Source: Cryptomeria japonica (lineage: Eukaryota; Streptophyta; Pinopsida; Cupressales; Cupressaceae). Taken from it: 64,000 nt of DNA. How positions within the stretch are numbered: position 1 is the first letter of the stretch; each line of letters opens with the position of its first letter. This document shows, one piece after another, positions 33,800 to 45,222 of this stretch. Below the pieces are notes generated by a model that was given only the letters and a program-made list of their open reading frames with translations, did not search any database and had not been told where the DNA came from. A program made the translations under genes and the position numbers. Location: positions 26,010,501 through 26,074,500 of the forward strand of contig NC_081412.1 of NCBI RefSeq assembly GCF_030272615.1. Reading direction: 5' to 3'.

Positions 33800-34144
33800 T
33801 GTAGTTGGCATAAAACGCATATTGTTACGTTTGATAATTTTGGTTACCTGACAATGTATTAATTAATTGTATTAAGTGGGTTGTCACTCTTAGGTTGTTA
33901 TGTGTTGGTTGGTTGACGGTTGTGTACCTCTCAACAACCGTCAGTTCTTTAAATATGTCGTGTACCGCCAAAGAAGTGGTACGGTATAGTCGGATCTATT
34001 GTAATCCTTGGCTAAACATCTCTAGTCTCTTCTCTATAATAATTGCATGTGCGAATAAAGATATATTTTATTGTTGTGTCCGGTATGCATTATCAAATAC
34101 ATTATTATTTCATGCATTTAATTTATTAGCTGTAGCAGTAAACA
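33800..34144 (+). repeat. 5' LTR of the gag-protease element
   Basis: Matches 44878-45222 along its whole length, including GTGGTACGGTATAGT and GAATAAAGATAT (a possible polyadenylation signal, AATAAA at about 34056). Confidence 0.9.
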
Positions 34145-34146
34145 TT

Positions 34147-34161
34147 TTGGCATCGTTGCCT
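34147..34161 (+). other. Primer-binding site, Athila/Tat type
   Basis: TTTTGGCATCGTTGCC follows the LTR end and resembles the TGGCGCCGTTGCC site of plant Ty3 Tat/Athila elements. Confidence 0.6.
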
Positions 34162-34699
34162 TAAAAGAAATCGGGTGAGCCTTGAGTGATTCATGTCCGT
34201 AGACCCCATTAAAGGTGAGAAGAGGCCACAGGGTGGTCAAGACCAAGCGATTGGGTGATCCGCCGACCCTCAGCCGAAGGGAGCACAGAGACAAATCAAG
34301 CCTGGAGGTACCCAAAGTGTTGGGACTCTGGAAGTGGACGTATAGAGGACGCGCGCATGGATGAGAGTGCAAGGAAAGCATCGAAACGTAGCGGTCGGAA
34401 CAGTCCACCCAGGTTTGGCCCACCTGGAAGTACTCGAGTGTTGGGGACGCTAAAGGTGGACGTGTAGAGGATGCCTGTGTAGCCGAGAGTGTAGGAAAAG
34501 CACCAAAACATAGCGGTCGAAACAGTCCACCCAGGTCTGATACACATGGCAAATACACACGGTACCTTCTGAGTGAAAACAATGGTGAACACCCAAGAGA
34601 AATAGAAACTGTCGAAATTCACGAGGGATGGATTAGAAGACCCCGTACAACATTGCAAAACATGTATAACCATTTGGGAAGCAAATGGCCAAGACGACT

Positions 34700-35345
34700 A
34701 GGATTACTGGTTGAAGGCATTTCCGACCACCCTTCGATAGATGGCAATTGATTGGTATACCGACCTCGACACCCAGTAGAAAACAAGATAGAATAATCTG
34801 AAAAAGGCCTTTGAGGACGAATTCAAACTCCTAAGGGATGATAATGAGATCATGGCCGAAATCTATAATACCAAGCAAGGGAAAAATGAGAGTGCACCTG
34901 CTTACAACTGTAGGCTCAAAGAACTGTTGAACAAGATAGAGAACCAGCCAGCCGACAGGTTGAAGAAGAGGTGGTTCGCGGAGGGATTGATACCCTCACT
35001 GCGCAAGAAGATGAAAGTAGTGCCTCCATCCTCGTACACCAATGCTTACAATCGGGTGATGGACATCAAGAGTGAAAACAAAACCTCCTCCTGAGAGAAG
35101 AGAGAGACCGACAATGATGAGAGCCCCGAAGGTAGCAGTGACGAAGAATCCGAAACCGTACAAGCCCTTCGACGGGATATGTTGAGAATGATGAAAGAAT
35201 TGATGGCTGAGAAATGAATCAACAAAGAAGGTAATGAACTATGGTGTACTAAGTGCAAAAGTGAGGGGCACATGAAAAGTAATTGTCCTAGAAATATGTT
35301 TTGTGAAATTTGCCAAGTGTTGGGGCATTCAATCAAGGAGTGCCC
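34700..35345 (+). pseudogene. Retrotransposon gag with two CCHC knuckles
   Basis: From about 34700 the frame gives DYWLKAFPTTL, IDWYTDL and KKAFEDEFKLL, the usual plant Ty3 gag core. Next is an intact stretch at 34852-35094 with RLKELLNKI and RWFAEGLIPSLRKKM. The zinc knuckles CTKCKSEGHMKSNC (from 35252) and CEICQVLGHSIKEC (from 35306) are both perfect CX2CX4HX4C. Several in-frame stops (TAG, TGA) break it. A third, damaged knuckle (GPSDHEDTNCPK) lies near 35590 in another frame. Gag would form the particle and bind RNA. Confidence 0.8.
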
Positions 35346-35985
35346 GTACAATTTGAAGATGAGAAGTACACAAGTACTCTTCACACGGGGAGAGTCCAGC
35401 CCATCGAAATCACAGGAATGTATCGCTAAGCGGTTATGGAAATCAACGAGGGTGAAACCAAATACAGTACAACTCTAGAGGACGTCCTATCATACAGTGC
35501 TGACAATGTAGTGAATAGGGACACTTTGCGAGAGATTGCCAGAACAAGAAATACAACGTACAATTATTGTGCAAATGGTTTGGACCAAGTGACCATGAAG
35601 ACACCAACTGCCCGAAGCAGAAGGGTATTAATATGCTGGACGTGGAGGAACAAGAGGACACAGTTTTGGCAATCACGAGAGCACAAACAAAGAAGGTGAT
35701 GTATTCAAACTCTGGTACGGAAAATGAATGAGTCAAAGTAGAACAAGTGTTGGCGAAGGAACGAGTAACATCCAATGGAATTACAAGTACGTCATTGCGA
35801 GAGTCAAAAAAGAACAAAGTCCGACAGGTGCCACAAACAACCGTACCCATCAAGGTAGCAGACCTTCAAACTATGCCGCAATTGAGAATGGCAATTGCCA
35901 ACAGAGTCAGTGATGACACAGTCAATGTAAGCCACAAGAGGAGGAACTGACGGGAAAACCACCACCCGAAGAGAATGAGGCTAGC

Positions 35986-36561
35986 GATCCAATGTTGCTA
36001 ACGGTGAGCATCGTGAAGAAGCCAGCTGTTGTGGAGATGGACATAATGGGCCAAAAGTTGACAAACACCATAGTTGATGGAGGCTCCGGAGTAAACATAA
36101 TGCCAGAAGACACCTAGAAATGTTTGGGGAAGCCAACACTCTGGCCGCCAACCTTCCATTTGGTAGGTGCTGACCAGCACGACATCCAGCCGTTGGAAAC
36201 ATTGATGGCACAAAAAGTAATGATTGGGGCACAACAATTTTTCTTGGACTTTGTAGTCATCCCATTACAAAAGAAGGCGTACGATGCACTCCTCAGGAGG
36301 GGATGGTTGATTACTGCCAAGGCAAATCATAATTGGAAGCGGAACACACTCTTGATCGAGAGTGATGGGAGGAAGCACATCATTGACTTGAGGAACCAAG
36401 CGGTGAGTGAAGAACTGGCATCCTCCGACTCAAAGTCTGAGGGTGGAGAGTTTGGTATGGAAGAAGAGAGGAAAGGCATGGAACCCAACGATGAAGGGGT
36501 TCTTGAACTGGAAGATTGCTCTAAAGATGAGACAAGTTCCCTGAATGGACTATTCCACTAG
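35986..36561 (+). pseudogene. Retroviral-type aspartic protease
   Basis: TIVDGGSGVNIMPED carries the active-site D-G-G variant common in plant Ty3 elements. One TAG stop follows at about 36116. The frame then continues to RRGWLITAKANHNWKRN and KHIIDLRNQAV, the usual C-terminal part of the domain. An acidic Glu/Asp-rich tail ends at 36561. No reverse transcriptase follows. Confidence 0.75.
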
Positions 36562-36689
36562 CCAATGGAGGATTACGAGGTATTTTCTTGAAGCTACAAC
36601 CCTTGGTGAAGGACAACCAATGAAAGCATATAAAGTTATGAGGGATACATCTAACAGTACGAAGAGCAAAATATGTAATGTGGAATGTA

Positions 36690-37221
36690 CAGGTACTTGT
36701 GAAGGAAAATCAATGTCACAGGAAATTTATAGAGAAGCTCATACTCCCAACTTCCCTATACGGCAATTTCAAGTTGCACCCATACCACAGTTTCATTCTG
36801 CACTTGTACAACATTATGTACAATTTCAGATTGCACATGTACAATAGTCTTAGTTTGCATCTGTAGGGCGACATTGTGTTTCTTGCACCCGTATGGACTC
36901 CCTACTATTTTAAACCATGGCAGCTTGTTTCATTCCACACCATACGACGTTATGTTCCTCCCGTACGATACATCCTTGGCCACTCCATACGGTGGTGGCA
37001 TGCAACTGTACGATCACATCCATTGAATTTTATACGGCAAGGTGGTGATCTCCACGCTAGGCAAGTTGTTCTTGAACACATACGACAGGAGCAGCTAGGT
37101 GACAGAAGACTATTGTACGAACCTGTACGGATTTTGGTAGACAAAAGGGTGCCATACGAACAAGTATGGAAGAAGCAGGGAATTGGCGGGAGGTGATTGT
37201 AGATGAAGCACCGTACGGACC
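36690..37221 (+). repeat. CGTACGG-rich segment, left part
   Basis: Dense GTACGA, CATACGA and CCGTACGG words, many forming the palindrome CGTACG, continue on the other side of GLE4 at 44305-44600. This shows both sides were one stretch before insertion. No ORF is recognised. Confidence 0.65.
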
Positions 37222-37244
37222 TGTTGTGACCTTTTCACACATCA

Positions 37245-37261
37245 CCCCATTGCTAACGGGG
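37245..37261. other. Terminal hairpin of GLE4
   Basis: CCCCATTGCTAACGGGG; 7-bp arms with one A:C mismatch, at the same place as in GLE2, GLE3 and GLE5. Confidence 0.6.
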
Positions 37262-37839
37262 ACCCCCTCTTTGTCGGCTTTCTGCGTTGTTAGATTAGGG
37301 CTTTGGTTGTTTAGTGGGCAATTTTGCGTTTTTCGTGCCCGAGTCTCGGAGTTTTGATCATGCCTAGTGTCGTCTAGGGTTTTTGAAGTTATAGGATCAA
37401 GTTGCAAACATTGATATTTTAATGATCCTAAGTTTTTGCTAAGTGTAAACCTATTGAGCGTTAACGTGTTTTTAAACACGCGCATCAGTGATTTTAAAGT
37501 GCCAAGGTATTCACAGACCTTTTGGAGTTGTTTTCTCACTCCTAAGGTAATATTTAAGTTGGTTTCGCACTTTATTCCAATATTTTCCCAGCGTTTCGCT
37601 CATATTTTTTGGAAAATTAGTCAAGTCCAGTTAAATTTAATAGTTGCTAAATGATTTTGAGTGGTTAAAATGTTAAAATCCTAAGGGAAATCAATATTCC
37701 AAAGGTTAAAGGGTCAAATTCCATGCTAGAGGTGCTTTTCCCCTCACATTCCAGACTACCCAACCCATTCCCCCACTCAAAATCCATCCTACACATGGGT
37801 TTCCCCTAAAATCCATACTGGCTACTATTTTCCCCCACT

Positions 37840-38400
37840 GTTTATCCATACCCAAGTCGAATTTCTCCTAGAAGTGTTAAAATCTGGCTAAGTGTCAGGA
37901 TTTATCCAGACTACCATCGATTTTCCACCAAGATTTTTGTGACAACTAAGTGAGGATTTTTGTTTGGATTTTTATCCAGACAGGGATCGAATTTCCCCTG
38001 AGAGCATTTGTAAGGATTTTTGTCCGGATTTTTATCCAAACAGGGATCAATTTTCCACTTGGAATATTTTTGAAGGGTTTTTTAAGTCCGGATTTTCATC
38101 CAGACTGAGGTCGAAATTCCACCAGGGAGGTGTTTTCCAAGTTAAGTGAGTTTTGAGTGTGGATTTTTGTCCAGACTGTCATCGAATTTCCCTTGGGGGT
38201 GATTTTTTGCAAATAGAGTGCATTTTTGTCTGGATTTTTGTCCAAACTCATATCGATTTTCCCCTAGGAGGGTTTTTGTGTGCATTTTGATGAAGTTATG
38301 CATGGATTTTTGTCCAAGCATGGGTCGAATTTCCCTTATGGGGTAAATTTTGGCATTTTAATGATTTTTTAAGGGATTTTTCAATCCCAACCTATATCGA
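37840..38400 (+). repeat. GLE4 leader repeat array (GGATTTTTATCC)
   Basis: Eight or so units spaced 55-80 bp read GTCYGGATTTTTRTCCAGAC then RTCGAATTTCCC. The YGGAT and ATCCR arms can pair around a T-rich loop, and GTC/GAC extends the stem in several copies. The position equals that of the GLE2, GLE3 and GLE5 arrays. Confidence 0.65.
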
Positions 38401-40074
38401 TTTTCCGCTGGAGGCTTATTTTGGATTTAAATTGTAATATTTTAATAAATAAAGCCCCATTTAATTGCTTTTAAATAATTATTAATGATTATTTAAAATT
38501 TAAAAGCAAATTTAATAACTTGCAATAATTATTTAATGTTTGAACCTTCTAGAAGCAAGTTAGGTTTTCACCAAGCAAGTATTTATACAAGTGTTTTATC
38601 CCACATTGCTTGTGTGATGAAAGAGAGAGGTGAAAGCAAGTATATGAGAGGAGACTTAGCATTATTTTATTATTAAATCTGCCAGGTGTCTCCATGAAAG
38701 CGATTTTTCTCCAAGTTAGGCGAATTTTTTAACAAGGCGTTTTTGTGAAGTGTGGGATTGAAGATTTATTTTCCTCCATTTTTTCCAGCTTGCTGATCTA
38801 TTCCCCTTGGCTGCCATTAAAGACCAGTTTCAGAATTTCAATTTTGCTAAGTTTGGCGATTTTTTCAAACTTCAGCATTTTTTGGTGAAAATTGGCAATT
38901 TCATGTTTGGAGACTTAAGCAATTTTTCCTCCACCATTTTTGCTTGTTGTTCAGACCTTCATTGCTGCAAATTGCTGCCATTAACAACATTTTTCAGAAT
39001 TCTGAAAAATTCGATTTTTGCTAAGGAAGGTGAATTTTTGTGTTTGGGGTATCCAATCCCAACTTGGGCGATTTTTCAGATCGCAGCCATCCTTCTACTG
39101 CAGATCAAGGCTGCCATTGACATCAATCTTCAGAATTCCATTTTGGCACCATACTTGGGAAAAATTCGATTTGGCTAAGGAGGTGATTTGGTGCCACATT
39201 TTGATAGTTTTCGTGCATGTTTGTTGGCTGCCATCATTTCCAGCCTGCTGATTCGCTTCAAATCTGAGGTTTGCTTCAAATTTTGACCTCCATTAATAGC
39301 CGCCATTAATTTTCAGACTTAAAAAGTTTTTATTGCCCAGCCAATTCTAACTTAAACATTTAGCATTTGGAGGTGTTTTATGGAATTTTCTGTGCATTTT
39401 TTAAACCATTTTATCGCTGTTGCAGGTCTGAAACTCCATTATTAGGCGGTTGTCCTCAGAAATTTTCATTTCCAGCCACCTAACCAATTTTGGCAAATTT
39501 GCTTGGAGCTGTTTCCTTAGCAATTTTTCATCATTTTCAGGGATTTAAACCACTTTGCAAGGTGCTGGTAAGTCTGAAGTATCCAATTTTTAGACTTGTC
39601 CTTAGAAAACTAAATTTTACCAGCCATACTTACATTCCAAAAATGATTGTTTTCATCAATAGAATTGATTTTTATTGATTTTATGCACATTTTGAAGATT
39701 ACAACATGTTTTAAAAGTCTGATTTTCAGGTTGTCTTCAAAATTTTTGACCTCCATTGATGACTTCGGAAGGTGTCTTCAGACATTCATTGTGTGAAAAC
39801 ACAACCTTTCACACCTTTCCTTAGTCATCATCAATCCGGTATACTCCTTTGCATTCTAGCTTGCATATTTTCTAAACATAAAGAGGTATAACTGAATTTT
39901 ATAGAAGGCTTCCATGCCTTAGTGTTGTCACACTTTGAACTTAATTGCTAAAATTTACCAAGTGTATGGATTATTTTCCTGACTCCATGCTCTAAATTAA
40001 CTAAATCTTTAGAAAGTCAGGAATTTTATTACGAATATTTTCCTAAGTCTAACTTCGAGCTTCGTACAGGTGCG
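38401..40074 (+). other. GLE4 leader between array and ORF
   Basis: Non-coding, T-rich sequence. It contains repeated GGCGATTTTT and TGCTGCCATT words around 38700-39300. It ends in TTCGTACAG followed by GTGCG and the ATG, which resembles an intron acceptor just before the start. GLE1 has CCAG at the same place, so a leader intron is possible. Confidence 0.4.
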
Positions 40075-43000
40075 ATGTCAAAGTCGGGATACAAGGAAAG
40101 AAAGAACTGCTGAAGACATTGGAGACTGGATTTTATCCAGAGTTTAAGATTTCATCCAGATGGAAGGAGATCGCTGATACAAACATGCATTTCCTGGACT
40201 TCGACCAGATGCAGCGTCGGATGTTCGAAGTCAGAGATCAAGTTCCTTCCCCAGCATATGTGAATATTATGAAGAGTGGCATTTTCCATGCAGTTGGATT
40301 TCCACAGTCCATACAGTGTAGTGAGTTGATCCTCGAATGTGCATGATGTTACGATCCGCTCACAAGAATGATTAAGAGTCCTAAGGGCGTTGTCATCGCC
40401 TACCTTGCTAAGGATGCCATTGCTGAGGTGTTCGGAATTCCATGCGGAACAGACAAGAAGGATGTGACCAAGGAGGATTATGCAAAAAGATACACGAAGA
40501 AGATGGGTGTATGTAAGAATTTAATTAACAAAGAGTGGATGATTGAGCCTAGGTCTTATCATTCCAAGGCTCCCAAGACACTCATGTGCATAGATTTTAA
40601 GGAGGAATATAGTGATTTGATATTCCTACTCAACAGAGTGATGGGGATGCCGTAGGGAGCAATATTTGATGGATGGATGTTTTACCTCATCCCGGATTGT
40701 CTTAGAGGAACACTAGTGAATTGGTCCAAGATTATAAATGACAATCTGGATTTTTAGCTGAGGAATGTAGAGCGGTCCAAGTCATTCGCCATGACTTCTT
40801 ACCTGGTGTACCTACTTGCACGATTTGTTTCATACAGAGGATTAATATGCAAAGGTGAAGTAGGGAATGGACAAGGACAATTCAAGAGTTATGAATGCTA
40901 CCCCTAGCTGAGCATGCATAGAATTGAAGACTATAAGAGAGTGAATGATGCATTCACTATGTACATCACACGAATGCTGCAAGGCGGAATCCACAGAAGA
41001 TTGTCCAAAGAGGCAACCGAGTTAATAGAAAAGTATGGATCATGGTATATACAGTTTCCCACTTTCACATACCTCAGGATTCATGGGTTTCAATCTGAAC
41101 CCTACAGACTTCCTAGGTATCCAACCGACAGAATGATATTGTTGGAAGTGGTGAGACAACTTCTAGAGTTTGATGTTATCCAGAGAGAAAAGCACAGGAC
41201 AGGAATGGCATTCCCTATTTCAGTTGAGAAGACGTCAGAGGTTTGTTAGTCCGCCATAGCCGCCAACACTGCGAGTGAGGAGCTTGCATTCTATCGATTT
41301 GCTACATATAAGAAGAGAGAAAGATTCGATCCAGACAAGAAGGTCGAAAGAATCAGAGGAGAGAAGTTCACTCATAAGATTAACATAGAAGATTATTGGG
41401 CTAACCTGATGGACGAGCAAGCAGTGAAGAGAAGAATGTGGTCCAGAATGTCAATGGATTTCATGAGGAAGTGTGGACTTTTCCTCATTCCTGATCAAGT
41501 ATTAGATGATAGAGATCATACACATCCACAGTATGAGAGTGAAATGAAGAAGGCAATCCTATTGCCTAATTGGTCAGAGTCAGAAGAAATTGACCTGAAT
41601 ATATTGATGAGAGAGGTCTTGAATTTCTCCCGCCTATGGGTGGATATACAGATGAATAAATTAGTTGACATGGGTGTTCCCTTCACTTATGAAAAGATGA
41701 AGCCGGAAGTGTCTACTTCCAAGGATGATCAGAGGACTATCAGAGATGTCAAGATTCATGTAGACGAAGAGAGTCAAGCTCCCAAAAGAAGGAAGAACAC
41801 GCCAGGAGAAGTTAAGGCCAGAGGGAAGAAGATTGAGGATGTGAAAAATAAACAGAAGACTATTATCACTCCACTTATCATTCCTTCACCCCCTCCCAGT
41901 GTCTCATCAATCGAAGTGATTGAAGTAACAGAACAGAACAAGGAGACTCAACAGTGTTCCAACACAGTGATACTACCAGAGAATACTCAGGAATTCCATG
42001 CCATAGCGACATCTGCACCTCCTGACGAGAATAATGATCAGCCGGAATCCCCTACTGTCCTTTTGGATGTTAGTTTGGGAAATGAAGTATATGATTGGAC
42101 CAAGGATAATCCTAATGACAATGAGGATGTTATCTCGGCATTGAAAGGACTTGATTAAGAAGTGTGTCTTGATGATGGTATGGAGATGGCTGCTATTCTT
42201 GAATGGCTGAGGAGAAGTATGGAGAAAAGTAAACAAATGATAGAGGTACAGCCTATTGATGATATTGATGACTACCTAGCTAGGAGTGCTAAGAAGAAGG
42301 AGCCCAAGAGAGTGGAGATTTTTCGCACATAGCTAGAGATGAGACAGGAATGCGGATTGCATAGATTGTTGTTCCTATTGCAGGCATGACAGCGAACATT
42401 GCTACTCCTATGGATTTCTAGATCACTTCAATTGCCCTTGGTCGTACATCCATAGAGCAGGAATTTCAGGAGGTTGGTGACAACCTCCAGGCAATCAATG
42501 CAAGGTTGGATAGAGCGGTTGCGGAAAATGAAAGGTATAGAGCAGGGACAAGGTGTGGAGATCCCACCCTTATTTCCCCTATTGCAGTTGACCATGGAAT
42601 ACATTCACACTGCGAGGTAGCGAGAGGTACACACTCAGAGGTGGAAAAGTGGATTGAAAGCACAAGAAAGCAGGCAGATGATTTCCTTACTCAATTTGTC
42701 CATGAATATGATAAGACAACGATGCTCGTATTCAGAATCCAGTATTTGGAGAGAGTTTGGGAAGAATTCCGACCCATTCAAGACAAGACTATTCCACGCC
42801 TCCAGGCATTGAAGAAGATTCCTAGTTCCACCTTGGTCAGCGAGAACATTGTGCACAGTGGAGACAGATATGATTTCCATGGCTGGTATTGTTCACTAGC
42901 CGTGAAGAAATCAACTTATGAGAACGCCTAGTCAAGTTGTATGGAGATGGAAGGATTAATTCAAGACATTCAGATGACGATCCTTGCCTCGATTGAGGAA

Positions 43001-43348
43001 TTATTGGGTGTTGATGTTAGTGATGCTAGTGGTTTACACTTAGCCGAATTAAGAGACAAGATGAAATTTATGTATTTTTGCCAGTTGGACTCTTTGAAGA
43101 AGAGTCAAATAAATGACTTGGTCTCTTTGTTAATTCATGTTCATAATTCGCAGAAGCTCATGCCAGAATGGGAGAACACTTTGAATGCTTGCTCGGATTC
43201 ATTGGATGTGATTGATTTACAGCAGGATACCTTGCCTAGCAATTCCATGGAGGAGTTAGATTCAGTATTGGCTAGATTCTTGGAGTATGCTAGGAGAGAG
43301 AGAGATGCAGGGAGGAATCTTCTAGAAGAATCCCTATATGATGACTAG
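40075..43348 (+). pseudogene. GLE ORF, about 1,090 codons, unknown function, broken
   Basis: Homologue of the GLE1 ORF. ATG at 40075 (MSKSGYKERK) is followed by a frameshift near 40110. One frame then runs to about 42300 and another to TAG-free sequence ending at 43348. In-frame stops occur at 40346 (TGA), 40655, about 40757, about 40908, 41249 (all TAG), 42158 (TAA), 42332 and 42931 (TAG), among others. Shared motifs are KGVVIAYLAKDAIAEVFGIP, MTSYLVYLLA, FPTFTYLRI and PYRLPRYPTDRMILLEVVRQ. A basic linker (KRRKNTPGEVKARGKK) and helical C-terminal part follow. The shared stretches fix the family; no catalytic motif is evident. What it does is unknown. Confidence 0.75.
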
Positions 43349-43393
43349 GTATCTTTTCATTGGGCCATATGTTGGTGGCACCATTTTTTATGT

Positions 43394-43407
43394 AACCCTA
43401 ATTAGGG
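43394..43407. promoter_or_regulatory. AACCCTAATTAGGG palindrome of GLE4
   Basis: 14-bp palindrome about 80 bp upstream of the TATA box, equivalent to the 18-bp site of GLE2 and GLE6. Confidence 0.6.
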
Positions 43408-43485
43408 CAATTCTAGGGTTTTGTTGGCATGATCTCGGCCATTGATCTTAGATCAATCTGGGCCATCCATTTTTGTAAGAGACTC

Positions 43486-43493
43486 TATATATG
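43486..43493 (+). promoter_or_regulatory. TATA box of GLE4
   Basis: TATATATG in GACTCTATATATGCCCC, about 140 bp after the ORF stop. Transcription from it would start in the last 0.8 kb of the element and read out of it at 44304. Confidence 0.6.
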
Positions 43494-44304
43494 CCCCTTT
43501 GTCTCTCATTTGTAAGAGAGTTTTTGTAGAATTGTTGGTATATGCTACAGCTATTTGAATCCTAATCATTGTTCAATTGTTAGTGATTTTGCTCTTCAAG
43601 TGTTGTATTTGCATTCATGGTTCTCAATTCCTCCATGTTAGATTAGAATTTAGATTAGAATTTATTTTCATGTATGTTAGATTGAGTGGAAAATTTGTTG
43701 AATTCATTTGTGTGGAATCCTTAATCCATACCACTAGCCTCTTGTCGCTGGTAAGTGCGCCTTCTGTGGTCAACTGGAATTTGTGTAAGCATAACTTCAA
43801 CTATTACGCGTCCGTTGACAAGCATCAACCTGGATGGTGTCTATGTTTGATGGTGATAGCCTGAAAATCTTTAAGTATACCTTAGATGATTGCACTAAGC
43901 TTGTGTCAATACCTGATTGTGAGACCTTGCCTGGTTTGATTCCATTGAATCCATTCATCATTTCCTACATTCCTAGGATTAGAATAGAAATCCTGAACCC
44001 TACTCTTTTTCCCCCTTTTTTAGTAAGAAGTAAATCCAGAGCCTTATTGATAAATCTTAAGTTGTCAGCACACCTACTCCACATCATTCATGATAATCCA
44101 AACATTTGCGTAAGCCCCCAAGTGAAACACAGCAATTCACATCAACCACTGAACTTACCCACTCGTCAAGACCTGACATGTAGAAACCTTGGAATCATTT
44201 TAGTTGATCTCATTTTTAGCATCTGAGGTGATTTTGTTCAAGAGAGGGTAAATTACTTTGGTAATTTATTCTGTATTGTTATGTGCATAAAAAACACATC
44301 AACA
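43494..44304 (+). other. GLE4 3' tail (putative R-U5)
   Basis: Non-coding. Its last 90 bp (TTCAAGAGAGG...TTATTCTGT...ACACATCAACA) align with the 3' ends of GLE2, GLE5 and GLE6 in inverted orientation. This defines the family 3' terminus. Confidence 0.6.
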
Positions 44305-44629
44305 GAACCCGTACGACAAGAGAACATAGTGCAGGCGTCATACGAAAAACTAAGTCCAAAATCACTGTACGAATCCATACGAGATTATTAGCGGAGCAAG
44401 GTAGTAGGGTTGGAAATCCTTACGGAAGACTCGTACAAGAACAAAGCATGGAAAATTTTGTCGAACCGTACAAGTCCGTACGGAGAGACCAGAGCATGGA
44501 AGAATTTGGCATACGGAAGGATCCGTACATATCCGTACGGGAAGAACAGAAAAGGCAAGAGGTAGGAGTGAAATCTCCATTTTTTGGCTTCATTGACGAT
44601 GTTTTTGGCGTCTTAAAAAAATCAAAAAA
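44305..44629 (+). repeat. CGTACGG-rich segment, right part
   Basis: Continuation of 36690-37221, with CCGTACGGA, ATCCGTACATATCCGTACGG and similar words. An open frame of 116 codons (44283-44633) runs through it without a recognised domain. Confidence 0.6.
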
Positions 44630-44669
44630 ATGATGTGTGCCATGGAGTTCCATGTGGTTTTGAAGGTTG

Positions 44670-44760
44670 TAATTTGGTGTTGGCCCCCGCGAGGGGCACT
44701 GCCCCTTGACCCCGCAAGAGGCGCTGCCCCCAAACCCCCTTTTGATTTGGCAGGTACACT
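44670..44760. repeat. GC-rich GGGGCGCTGCCCC-type repeat
   Basis: CGAGGGGCACTGCCCCTTGACCC and AGGCGCTGCCCCCAAACCCCC. A longer version of the same GC-rich motif is at 50158-50286 inside the hAT-type insertion, so it is a dispersed short module. Confidence 0.7.
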
Positions 44761-44861
44761 ACATGTTGGGGTTGTCCAGTACAAGTCTTGGCCTACACTC
44801 TTGTCATTAGTCTTTCCAGATATTACTTAATGTTTACTTGTCGTCTGGAAGACGATTTTTT

Positions 44862-45222
44862 CTTTTTGGGGGGATAATGTAGTTGGCATAAAACGCATAT
44901 TGTTACGTTTGATAATTTTGGTTACCTCACAATGTATTAATTAATTGTATTAAGTGGGTTCTCACTCTTGGGTAGTTATGTGTCGGTTGGTTGACGGCTA
45001 TGTATCTCTCGACAACCGTCAGTCCTTTAAATATGTCGTGTACCACCAAGGAAGTGGTACGGTATAGTCAGATCTATTGTAATCTTTGGCCGACCATCTC
45101 TGGTCTCTTCTTTGTAATAATTGCATGTGTGAATAAAGATATGTTTTACTATTGTGTTTGGTATGCATTGTCAAGTACATTATTATTTCCTGCATTTAAT
45201 TTATCAGCTGTAGCGGTAAACA
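44862..45222 (+). repeat. Polypurine tract and 3' LTR
   Basis: TTGGGGGGATAA runs to the LTR start at 44878. The LTR matches 33800-34144. ACTGC follows at 45223-45227. Confidence 0.85.

Larger units (their letters stand above)
37222..44304 (+). mobile_element. GLE4: 7.1-kb plus-strand GLE member with long ORF
   Basis: Starts TGTTGTGACC at 37222 and ends AACACATCAACA at 44304. Flanks are GGACC (37217-37221) and GAACC (44305-44309), a 4-of-5 TSD match. Matching CGTACGG-rich host DNA on both sides confirms a clean insertion. Order: terminal hairpin, leader with stem-loop array (37840-38400), more leader, ORF (40075-43348), palindrome, TATA box, 3' tail. No terminal repeats, primer-binding site or polypurine tract border it. 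Confidence 0.8.
33800..45222 (+). mobile_element. Gag-protease LTR retrotransposon with both LTRs, split by GLE4
   Basis: Two 345-bp LTRs (33800-34144 and 44878-45222) start TGTAGTTGGCATAAAACGC and end GTAAACA. TSDs are ACTGT and ACTGC. A primer-binding site follows the 5' LTR and a G-rich tract precedes the 3' LTR. The coding part has gag with zinc knuckles and a protease. No reverse transcriptase, RNase H or integrase is present: without GLE4 the element is only about 4.3 kb. It is therefore non-autonomous and needs enzymes in trans. The LTRs have diverged at many positions. Confidence 0.85.

Noticed and set aside
34118-34673. 154-codon and 125-codon minus-strand frames
   Set aside because: They are antisense to the leader and gag start of the gag-protease element and show no domain.
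40075-43348. Plant mobile domain (PMD) protein
   Set aside because: A short block (KGVVIAYLAKDAIAEVFGIP) recalls PMD sequences, but the other PMD landmarks are not visible, so I do not name the family.
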